Positions 54,922 through 62,242 of a stretch of DNA of 64,000 nucleotides are shown here, piece by piece (the stretch's first letter is position 1; each line of letters begins with the position of its first letter). This DNA comes from Planctomycetota bacterium (lineage in GTDB: Bacteria > Planctomycetota > SZUA-567 > H5-PLA8), in the NCBI GenBank assembly GCA_027493525.1, contig JAOSKN010000001.1:620001-684000 (forward strand), written 5' to 3'. A model generated the notes under the pieces. The model ran no database searches and had not been told where the DNA came from. It was given only the letters and a program-made list of their open reading frames with translations. A program made the position numbers and the translations under genes.

Positions 54922-54995
54922 CCCCCCTCCGCGGCCCGCTCAGCGCACGATCCGCAGGCCGCCGCCCTTCATCAGCGACTCGACCTCCGCGCGCG
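54922..54995. repeat. Direct repeat, right copy (3' end of the KDG kinase gene)
   Basis: Covers the last 16 sense codons plus stop of the kinase gene and 18 bases beyond. Differs from 54326-54399 at two positions only. Confidence 0.9.
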
Positions 54996-55980
54996 TCACG
55001 ATGCAGAAGTCCCCCGGGATCGTGTGCTTCAGCGCGCTCATCGCCGTCGCGAAGCGGATCGCGTGGTCCGCGTCGCCGGGCTTGAAGAGCAGCGCCGCCA
55101 GCAGCCCCGCGGCGAAACTGTCCCCGGCGCCCACGCGGTCCACGATCTCCACCTCGTAGCGCGGCGCCTCGTGGAAGGCCTGGGCCTTCGCGTCGTAATA
55201 GAGCCCCGACCAGGAGTTGAACCAGACGCTCTTGTTCTCGCGCAGCGTGATCGCGATGGCCGGAAAACCGAACCGCTCCGCGAGCTGCCGGGCCACGTCG
55301 CGGTAGCTCTCGAACTTCACCTCTTTGAATTGCTCGTCGTCCCCCGCCCCGCGCGCCTGGATCCCGAAGACGACCTTGGTGTCCTCCTCGGTGGTGATCA
55401 GCAGGTCCACGTGCTCCATCAGCGGCTCCTGGCACGCGCGCGCCTGTTCGGGCGTCCAGAGCTTGCTGCGGTAGTTGAGGTCGTAGCTGACCTGGCAGCC
55501 GGCGGCCTTGGCGGCCTTCAGCGCCTCGACGGTCGCGGCGGCGGCCGTCGCGCTCAGCGCCGGCGTGATCCCGCTCACGTGGAAGCGCCGCGCTCCGTCA
55601 AACGCCTTCTTCCAGTCGATCTCGCCGGGCTTGAGCCGGCTGATCGAGCTGTCCGCGCGGTCGTACACGACCGCCTGCGCGCGCGGGCTCGCGCCTTCCT
55701 CCAGGAAGTACAGCCCCGCGCGGCCGTCCTTCGCCAGGATCGTCGGGTTCGTGCAGACGCCCTGCTCGTGCGCCTTCCCGCGGATGAACCGCCCCAGCGG
55801 GTTGTCCGGCAGCCGGCTGGCCCACGCCGCCGTCAGCCCCAGCCGCGCGCAGCCCACCGCCACGTTCAACTCGCCGCCGCCGGCCGTCATCTCCAGGCTG
55901 TGCGCCTGCTCCAGCCGCAGCCCGGCCTCCGGCCGCAACCGGATCATCGCCTCGCCGAAAGTCACCACGTCGTAGGGCAT
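54940..55980 (-). CDS. kdgK: PfkB-family carbohydrate kinase, probably 2-keto-3-deoxygluconate kinase
   Basis: A 346-residue ribokinase-like enzyme. N-terminal GEAMIRLRPEAGLRLEQAHS and the substrate loop AGGGELNVAVGCARLG are typical of KDG kinases, and the C-terminal anion-hole motif RVGAGDSFAAG with catalytic Asp287 is intact. It phosphorylates the C6 hydroxyl of the sugar acid, feeding the Entner-Doudoroff-type aldolase step. Assignment to KDG rather than another ketose is based on the N-terminal pattern. Its last 56 coding bases are part of the direct repeat surrounding the adjacent toxin-antitoxin pair. Confidence 0.75.
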   Translation of the reverse strand: MPYDVVTFGEAMIRLRPEAGLRLEQAHSLEMTAGGGELNVAVGCARLGLTAAWASRLPDNPLGRFIRGKAHEQGVCTNPTILAKDGRAGLYFLEEGASPRAQAVVYDRADSSISRLKPGEIDWKKAFDGARRFHVSGITPALSATAAAATVEALKAAKAAGCQVSYDLNYRSKLWTPEQARACQEPLMEHVDLLITTEEDTKVVFGIQARGAGDDEQFKEVKFESYRDVARQLAERFGFPAIAITLRENKSVWFNSWSGLYYDAKAQAFHEAPRYEVEIVDRVGAGDSFAAGLLAALLFKPGDADHAIRFATAMSALKHTIPGDFCIVTRAEVESLMKGGGLRIVR

Positions 55981-56115
55981 GCGCCGTCCTTTCCTGAGTA
56001 TGCGTTCGATGCAGCGAGTCTAGAGCGCCGCCGGGGCACTCTCAATTGACTTCAGCGCGACGGGGCCGATAACCGAAACCGAGAATACATCCTTACCTGA
56101 GAGGAACCGCCCCGG

Positions 56116-56691
56116 ATGCCCGCGCGAAAACGGCCCAGCTCGATGCCGCGCCGCGCCGCGATGGCCCTGGCCGCCGCCGCGGCCCTGCTCCTCGGCGGGC
56201 TCACGCTGGCCGAGCCGGCGAGCGAATTTCTTCGCGTCCGCGCCGCGCGCCTGCGCGAAAAGCCGGAGCTGCGCGAGGGCGAATCCGGCGCGCGCCTCTA
56301 CGCCGGACAGCCCCTCGAGGTCCTCGAACGCAAGGGCGACTGGGTCAAGATCCGCTGCGCGCCGCAGGCTCCGGTTCCCGGCGCGAAAGAGCGGCCCGAA
56401 CCCCGCGAAGGCTGGCTCCACGCCACGCTCCTCGCCGAAGCGCCTCCGCCGGCGAGCGCGCCCGCGCGCCCCTGGCTCGAGGACGGCGGGCGCGCCTTCA
56501 AGGAGCCGCAGGAGCACGAGGCCGGCCGCGCCGCGCCCCACGCCAAGGCCCGCCGCCTGGACCTCGAACCCGTCTACCGCCTCGAACGCCGGCATCCGTC
56601 CGCCGACGATCTCGACGCCTTCCTCCAGGCAGGCCAGTTGGGCCTCTACCGCCCGGACTGGCCCTCGCAGGAGGAGGGCGTGCAGCCGTGA
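56116..56691 (+). CDS. Exported SH3b-like protein
   Basis: A 191-residue protein with an N-terminal signal (MALAAAAALLLGGLTLAEPA after a basic start). Residues about 35-105 resemble a bacterial SH3 domain (RVRAARLREKPELREGESG, LEVLERKGDWVKIRC, GWLHATLL), often a peptidoglycan-binding module. The C-terminal part is not recognised. It is the first gene of a tightly coupled set: its stop overlaps the next start (GTGA at 56688). Confidence 0.7.
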   Translation: MPARKRPSSMPRRAAMALAAAAALLLGGLTLAEPASEFLRVRAARLREKPELREGESGARLYAGQPLEVLERKGDWVKIRCAPQAPVPGAKERPEPREGWLHATLLAEAPPPASAPARPWLEDGGRAFKEPQEHEAGRAAPHAKARRLDLEPVYRLERRHPSADDLDAFLQAGQLGLYRPDWPSQEEGVQP

Positions 56692-57656
56692 GGCCCCCGC
56701 GACGCTCCGCATGGCTCGGCGCCGCCGCGGCCCTCGGGCTGGCCCTGGCGCTGGGCGCCTGCAGGAAGACCGCGAACAAGGTCTCCGAGACCATGAAGGG
56801 CTACGCGCAGAGCGTCGGCGAGATGAGCCGCGGCGCCGGCGAGCAGCTCGGGCTGATGAAGCCCCGCGTCTACGATTACGTGCGCCGCGCCTGGCGCGCG
56901 CGCGAAGAGCCCGCCGCGCTGCGGGCCGAGTACGCCTTCGAGGAACGCCGCGAATTGGGCCGCGCCTTGGGCGCCGAACTGGACGGGCGCCTGGAAGGCT
57001 ACGACGACGAGCGCCTCGTCCGCTATCTAAACCTTGTCGCCGCCGCCCTGGCTTCCTGCTCCGACCGCCCGGACCTCCCGGTCTGCGTCGGCGTCCTGCG
57101 CAGCGAAGCCGTCGCGCTCTACGCCGTACCCGGCGGGCCGCTCTACGTCACCCTCGGCGCGCTGCGGCTCTGCCACAGCGAGTCGGAGCTGGCCGGCCTG
57201 CTCGCCCAGGGCGTCGCGTGGCAGGCCCTGGACCTGCCCTGCGCGGATCTGGAGGCCGCCCTCGCCGCGCGGCGGCCCGGCGCGGCGAACCTGCGCGAAC
57301 TCGACGCGCCCGGGTTCGGCGCGCTGATCGAGGGCGAGGCCAGCCGGCTCATTGCCGAGGCCGGGCTGCGCGCGGACGAGCGCGCCCTCGACGCCGACCG
57401 CGCCGCCACCGATCTGCTGGTCCGGCTCGGCTACGAGCCCGGCGGGCTGAAGGCCTGGCTCGCGCGCGTACAGGTCCAGCGCCACGAACGCGCCGGGAGC
57501 GCGCCCGCCCCGGAGGACAACGCGCTCAAGGCCCGCGAGCAAGCCATCGAGGACCGCCTCGCGCAGCTCGCCGCGCCCGCGGTGGGCCGCAACCTCGCGC
57601 AGCGCTTCCGGCAGGAGTGCCTCGCCCGCCTCCCCGCCCCGCGCCTCGGCCCATGA
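56688..57656 (+). CDS. Lipoprotein resembling an inactivated M48 peptidase
   Basis: A 322-residue protein starting at GTG 56688, with a lipobox LGAC (Cys25). The rest aligns by pattern with M48 peptidases: LPVCVGVLRSEAVALYAVPG then GPLYVTLGALRL and SESELAGLLA. Where the family has the zinc motif HExxH, this protein has QGVAW, and the later Glu ligand region reads LDADRAATDLL. All zinc ligands are therefore missing, so it is probably a non-catalytic scaffold. It overlaps the preceding SH3b gene by 4 bases and the next gene by 4 (ATGA at 57653), implying translational coupling. Confidence 0.75.
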   Translation: MRPPRRSAWLGAAAALGLALALGACRKTANKVSETMKGYAQSVGEMSRGAGEQLGLMKPRVYDYVRRAWRAREEPAALRAEYAFEERRELGRALGAELDGRLEGYDDERLVRYLNLVAAALASCSDRPDLPVCVGVLRSEAVALYAVPGGPLYVTLGALRLCHSESELAGLLAQGVAWQALDLPCADLEAALAARRPGAANLRELDAPGFGALIEGEASRLIAEAGLRADERALDADRAATDLLVRLGYEPGGLKAWLARVQVQRHERAGSAPAPEDNALKAREQAIEDRLAQLAAPAVGRNLAQRFRQECLARLPAPRLGP

Positions 57657-58481
57657 GCGCCGCCGCACGACGCCTCCGCGCGCCGCTCGCCGCCGCGCTC
57701 TTGCTCGCGCCGCTCGCCCATTCCGCCCTGCACGCCGGCGAGGCCGGTGAAAAACCGCCTTGGCGGCTCGCGAACACGCAGGCCGGCTTCGCGATCCGCG
57801 TCCCCGCGCGCTTCAAGTCCCACACCCCGGGCGCCAAGAACCGCGTGCTCCGCACGCCCCTGGCCGCCCTCACCCTGGACCCGCCGGATCTCCTGGCCCC
57901 GTCCGAATTCGTCGCCGACTACGATCCCCGCCTGCCCGGCCGCCCGCCGCCGTACCTCGCCGTCCTCGCCGTGCCCTTCCCCGGAGCGCTGCGCGCGGAG
58001 GACCTCGAAACCTATCGCGCCCGGCTTCAGGAATACGCCGTCCGCCACAAGCTCCAGCAGACTCCGCCCGTGCTGGAAATCCTCGAACGCGCCGGCGAGG
58101 CGGCGCTGCGCATCGAACTGGAAGACCGGCGCGCCCCGGAAACCGTCGTCCGCGTCGTCAGCTACCTTCTCGTCATGCAGGGCCGGCTCTACGAGATTCG
58201 GCTCGAGCACCCGCCCGAAAAAAATGGATCAGGCCGAGCGCGAGCTTCAACTCGTCTTTGCCTCGCTGGAGCCCTTCGGACCCGAGGACCTTAAGCCGCC
58301 CCCGGCCAAGACCGAAGTCCAGGCCGCGCCGCGCGAAGCGCCCCCTCCGCCGCCCCAGGCGCCGCCCGCGGGAACCGACTGGCTGCGCGTCGCGCTCTGG
58401 ACCGGCGGCGCGTTCGTGCTCGGTATCCTCCTGCATCTGCTCTTGCGCTGGCTGGGCCGTAAGGCCGAGCGCCAACCCTGA
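57653..58481 (+). CDS. Envelope protein with signal peptide and C-terminal membrane helix, frameshifted
   Basis: It begins MSAAARRLRAPLAAALLLAP with an exported N-terminal domain (about 30-190), then a proline-rich spacer and a C-terminal membrane helix (LWTGGAFVLGILLHLLL) before a short basic tail. The frame breaks at an A7 run (58218-58224): PPEK continues as MDQAERELQLVFASLEPFG only if one A is removed. With seven As translation stops at 58294. This is either an assembly slip or a real or slippage-dependent frameshift. The gene completes the overlapping three-gene set starting at 56116. Function unknown. Confidence 0.7.
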
Positions 58482-58742
58482 TCCCCATTCGCCCATCGAA
58501 CGCCCGGTGCGGAGAGGGTCCGCGCAGCCGAAACGTCCGATAATTTTTGCGCAGGCGGTTGACAGATCGCCCGTCCATGTGGTTCGTTATGCATGAGTGC
58601 ATTTCCATGAAGACAAGCAGGCCTACAGACGCCATCGAACGGAGGACGACCTAGCCGCAGCCGAGTCCCAGGGTTCGCGTCTCCGTCAAGTCACGGCGAG
58701 GCCGCCGCGTGCGCGTAGCGGCCGGCGCCGGGAGGCGCGCCC
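58482..58742. other. Intergenic region before the radical SAM operon
   Basis: 261 bases with a TTGACA at 58559 as a possible -35, but no correctly spaced -10. ATGCATGAGTGCAT nearby holds a 5-base inverted repeat. No gene is recognised. Confidence 0.4.
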
Positions 58743-59873
58743 ATGCCCGACACGGTTCCGCTTGATGCCGTTCGCAGCCCCGTCCCCGATCTGCTCTTCG
58801 AAGACCAGCGCGAGGCGCGCATCGACGAGATCCGCGACCTGCTCGAGGCGCCGGAACGCCTCGACGCGCGCACGCCGTTGCACCGCCTGACCGTCTTCCT
58901 GACCTACCGCTGCAATCTGGCCTGCCCGTACTGCAAGACGATCGCGCGCAGCCTCGCCGAACTCCGCGCGCGGCCGGAGAAGGGCCTGACGTACACCCTC
59001 GACGACTTCCGCCGCCTGCTCGACGGCTACGCCGGCACGCCGATCCGGCATCTGCACTTCACCGGCGGGGAGGCTTCGCTGGTGCGCGAGTTGCCGGCGA
59101 TGGTTCGGCTCGCCCGCGCGCGCGGCGTCGAAGCGGTGAGCCTGACGACCAACGGCACGTTGCCGCCCGCGCGCTACCTGGAATTGATCGCGGCCGGACT
59201 GAACGAACTGCGCGTCAGCATCGATGCGGCCGACGCGGCGCTGGGGCGGAAGCTGACGGAACGCGACGGGGCGTTTGAGGCGACGCTGGCGACGATCCGC
59301 GGCCTGGCGCAGGCGCGGCGCGAAAGCGCCGGCGCGCGCTTCTTCCTGATCCTGAATACCGTCGTGAGCCGCGACAACGCGCCGCGCCTGCCGGAGATTC
59401 TGCGCTTCCTGCTCGCGCTGGGACCGGACGACCTCAAGCTGATCGCCGACGTGGACGCGCGCGGCCGACTGGCCGAACCCGAAGAGGCGCGCAAGCTGAC
59501 GGAGGCGCTGGCGGAGCTCGTCGCGGCGCTGCCGGCGGGCGGTTTCCCGCTGCTGCGGAGGAAGCTGAGGACGGTCTTCGCGGCGCACGCGATCGGACTC
59601 GAGGACGTCCCCGCGCCGGCGCGCGGGGGTTGGCGCTGCTACGTCCCGCTCACCGAGCGCACGGTGGACGGGCGCTACTACTACCCGTGCTCGGTCTACC
59701 TGCGCGAGGGCGGCGCGCCGCTGGGCCGGCTCGACGATCCTCCCGGGGTCCAGCGCGCGAAGAGCGCTGCGTTCGCGCGGCGCGGCGACTGCCTGAGCGA
59801 TCCGGTCTGCCGGCGCTACTGCCTGCACTGCACGAAGAACTACAACGTCCGCTGCAACGAGGAGCGCCTATGA
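58743..59873 (+). CDS. Radical SAM protein with SPASM-like cysteine-rich C-terminus
   Basis: A 376-residue protein. The [4Fe-4S]-SAM motif is YRCNLACPYCK (Cys57, Cys61, Cys64); the GGE motif HFTGGEASLVREL and a later SIDAAD follow. The last 60 residues hold at least six cysteines in SPASM-like spacing (WRCYVPL, YYYPCSVYL, CLSDPVCRRYCLHCTKN, NVRC). SPASM-type enzymes usually modify peptides or proteins, sometimes small peptides (RiPPs), but other substrates occur. GGGAGG lies 7 bases upstream. It overlaps the next gene by 4 bases and the set includes a metalloprotease, so substrate maturation is an attractive inference. Confidence 0.8.
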   Translation: MPDTVPLDAVRSPVPDLLFEDQREARIDEIRDLLEAPERLDARTPLHRLTVFLTYRCNLACPYCKTIARSLAELRARPEKGLTYTLDDFRRLLDGYAGTPIRHLHFTGGEASLVRELPAMVRLARARGVEAVSLTTNGTLPPARYLELIAAGLNELRVSIDAADAALGRKLTERDGAFEATLATIRGLAQARRESAGARFFLILNTVVSRDNAPRLPEILRFLLALGPDDLKLIADVDARGRLAEPEEARKLTEALAELVAALPAGGFPLLRRKLRTVFAAHAIGLEDVPAPARGGWRCYVPLTERTVDGRYYYPCSVYLREGGAPLGRLDDPPGVQRAKSAAFARRGDCLSDPVCRRYCLHCTKNYNVRCNEERL

Positions 59874-60478
59874 AGCCTTACGGCCCGGTGCTCGCCCACT
59901 TTACCTACGATGCCGCGCCGACGTCCCGGCGGCTTGCCGATTTTCGAACGCGTCTGGCTTCGATTGGGGCGTCCCCCACACCGCCCCCGCCCGCGCGCCC
60001 GTTCATGCTCGTCACGCCGCTGGGGCGAGAAGGGTCGCGCTCGCTGCGTCATCAGCTCCGCGCCGAAGGCATCGTACCGCTCGCGTTGGGCGAAGCCGCC
60101 GGCTGGCCGGAACTCGCCACCGCCCTGTATGTGAAAAAGATTGCCGACGAGGAACGCGCGCTGAAAGCGCTGGTTTTCGAGAACCTCTGGCGCTGGCTCT
60201 TCCCGTCGGGCCGCGCCGAGATCTGGGACTTGAGCCGACCGGAGTACGAGCTGGTGGCGAGGCTCAAGCCGATTTTGCGCCACAAAGTCGCCAACTGGCG
60301 CGTCCGCGTATCGCTTCCGGCGTTCTCCTTCTACGCCAACCTGCACCCCTTCCACGTGCCGGACGTGGAGGATTTGGGGCGGGAGTGGCGCTTGATCTGG
60401 AACCACCGGCTAGGCGTGGAGCGCCGAGGCCATTCGCCGCCGTCCGATTGCCGGGGACTGGATCCTGTCGTACCATAG
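59870..60478 (+). CDS. Protein of unknown function coupled to the radical SAM gene
   Basis: A 202-residue soluble protein, start ATGA overlapping the radical SAM stop. A Rossmann-like beginning (PFMLVTPLGREGSRSLRHQL) is followed by KKIADEERALKALVFENLWR and a C-terminal stretch of aromatic residues (VSLPAFSFYANLHPFHVPDV). I recognise no family. Tight coupling to the radical SAM gene suggests a partner or substrate carrier. It precedes the metalloprotease by 32 bases. Confidence 0.65.
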   Translation: MKPYGPVLAHFTYDAAPTSRRLADFRTRLASIGASPTPPPPARPFMLVTPLGREGSRSLRHQLRAEGIVPLALGEAAGWPELATALYVKKIADEERALKALVFENLWRWLFPSGRAEIWDLSRPEYELVARLKPILRHKVANWRVRVSLPAFSFYANLHPFHVPDVEDLGREWRLIWNHRLGVERRGHSPPSDCRGLDPVVP

Positions 60479-60510
60479 AAAAAATCGGCGAATATCATCG
60501 AGAGGCCCCC

Positions 60511-61302
60511 ATGTTCGGCTGGTTCGACCGCCTCCCCGACGACGACTGCATCGACTGGACCTTCGCGACCTGGCGCTGGCTGCTGGAGAACTTCGGCGGC
60601 TGGCGCGAATTCCACAAGCGCCGCCTGATCCTGCCCAAGCGCGAGTATTATCCAAACGTCGAAGGCAAGAGCGAAGAGATCGCACGGCGCTACTTCGACC
60701 TAACCCGCGAATACGCGGGACTGGCGGGCTGGCCCTGCCGGCTCGAGCCTCAGAGGGACTGGGATCCCGAAATCGGACGCGGGCGGCCTCCTTATGCGTG
60801 GGAAACCCACGGCGCGGCGGGTACCTTCTCCTCGGACTGGAACTCCTCCGAAGTCGTCATCACCTACAGCGAAACGCTCGTGGACCAGCCCCAGGCCATG
60901 ATCGCCTGCTTCGCGCACGAATTGAGCCACTACCTGAACCGTTCGGCGCCGCTCCCGCCGCCGGCCGGCGAGATCGCGGAGGAACACGCGACCGACCTCT
61001 GCGCGGTCTTTATCGGCTTCGGCATTTTCATGGCCAACGGGGCCTTCCATTTCGAACAATACACCGACGCGCAGGGGCACGGCTGGCGAGCCTCGCGGCG
61101 AGGCTACCTCAACGAGCTGCAACTCAGCTACGCCCTGGCCCTCTTCTGCGCGCTCAAGGACATCCCGATCGACGCCGCCCGCGCGCACCTCAAAACCAAT
61201 CCGAAGAGTTACGTGAAGTCGGCCGCCCGGCACCTCGCCCGCGACCGCGCCGAAGACGTGGCGCTGCTGAAGAACGTCAAGGCCGCGCGGATGTGGCCGT
61301 GA
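60511..61302 (+). CDS. Probable zinc metallopeptidase
   Basis: A 263-residue protein with the zinc motif HELSH (136-140) and a downstream EEHATD (157-162), which can supply the third ligand as in Glu-zincins. No signal peptide or membrane helix. The rest is not assigned to a known peptidase family. GAGAGG precedes the ATG. It is the third gene of the likely radical SAM operon (58743-61302) and could cleave the product, though this is inference. Confidence 0.7.
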   Translation: MFGWFDRLPDDDCIDWTFATWRWLLENFGGWREFHKRRLILPKREYYPNVEGKSEEIARRYFDLTREYAGLAGWPCRLEPQRDWDPEIGRGRPPYAWETHGAAGTFSSDWNSSEVVITYSETLVDQPQAMIACFAHELSHYLNRSAPLPPPAGEIAEEHATDLCAVFIGFGIFMANGAFHFEQYTDAQGHGWRASRRGYLNELQLSYALALFCALKDIPIDAARAHLKTNPKSYVKSAARHLARDRAEDVALLKNVKAARMWP

Positions 61303-61313
61303 GGCAGGCGGTG

Positions 61314-61967
61314 CTACGGCTTGAGCTTCTTCCGGGGCTTTTTTGAGAGAACCATATTCAGGCTCTGCCGCCCAAGCCTGCGTTTCAAGTCCTGCCTGAT
61401 GCGTTGAAGGTTCTGAATCGGGGCTGGATCGTCGATCGCATCGGCCAGCAGGCGCACTTCACGCGTAATGCGCTTGATGTCCAGGCCGGGATGTACGGCA
61501 AAGAGCGTTTCCAGATCCGCCAGATCCCGGGGCCTGCCCGCGATGGCCTTCATCACGCACAGGTACTCCAGTTTGGGAAACGGCAGCTTGAAGCCGCCTA
61601 CCGAAACCCAGACGCGCTCCGCAACCAGTCGCTTTTCGAATGGCAGAGCGCCAAAGACCAGATCGATATCCACTCCCGTGGTTCGGTGCTTAAGCAGCAG
61701 CATCTGCGAACGGTCCGCGAAGGAAAGCGCATCCGCAATACGGCCGTCGAAACCATGGCTTCGCGCGCTTTCGAAGATTCCTGGCCACTCCGACGATTCC
61801 GGAGCCCAGGCCAGCAGGTCGATGTCCTTGGTATTTCGAGACTCGGCCAATATGGCGACCGCTACGCCGTCGATCACCACCAGCGGCAACGGCTCGGATT
61901 GGAGCCACGTTCCAAAGGACTCCAACGCGAGCGCGAACTCCCCGTTCGCGGCATCAGGCGCGTTCAA
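61314..61967 (-). CDS. Nucleotidyltransferase-fold protein (AbiEii/DUF6036-like)
   Basis: A 217-residue protein with the minimal nucleotidyltransferase core: VIDGVAVAILAESRNTKDID and the second Asp pair VDIDLVFG. These match the NTases of toxin-antitoxin and abortive-infection modules, which modify tRNA or proteins. It follows a small gene at 61954-62178 with a 14-base overlap, the usual two-gene layout. It is convergent with the metallopeptidase gene, 12 bases away. The role as a toxin is inferred. Confidence 0.7.
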   Translation of the reverse strand: MNAPDAANGEFALALESFGTWLQSEPLPLVVIDGVAVAILAESRNTKDIDLLAWAPESSEWPGIFESARSHGFDGRIADALSFADRSQMLLLKHRTTGVDIDLVFGALPFEKRLVAERVWVSVGGFKLPFPKLEYLCVMKAIAGRPRDLADLETLFAVHPGLDIKRITREVRLLADAIDDPAPIQNLQRIRQDLKRRLGRQSLNMVLSKKPRKKLKP

Positions 61968-62178
61968 GCACGCTCTTCCGAATACGCGCCCAGGCTCCGC
62001 CGGTACAATCCGGCTTGGACGCTTTGCGGCTGGGCCTTTGAATCCGCCTGGAGAATTCGGCCAGCATAATCAAGGACTCGTAGCGCTCGGCGGGCGTCTG
62101 TCTGCGGCACGCTTCGTAACGCATGAGCTCCAGCACGCGCCACCTGCGTTTGTAGGCCCGAAGCTCCTGGCGGGTCAT
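61954..62178 (-). CDS. Small basic partner of the nucleotidyltransferase
   Basis: A 74-residue protein, MTRQELRAYKRRWRVLELMR with a mostly helical, basic composition. GGAGG lies 7 bases before ATG 62178. It overlaps the nucleotidyltransferase start by 14 bases. In similar pairs the small protein is the cognate antitoxin or regulator; I cannot name the family. Confidence 0.6.
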   Translation of the reverse strand: MTRQELRAYKRRWRVLELMRYEACRRQTPAERYESLIMLAEFSRRIQRPSRKASKPDCTGGAWARIRKSVLERA

Positions 62179-62242
62179 GGGCACGCCTCCGCGAAACCGC
62201 CCATTATACTCGACGCGCGGCCCGCTCCCAAGCCGTTCCCCC

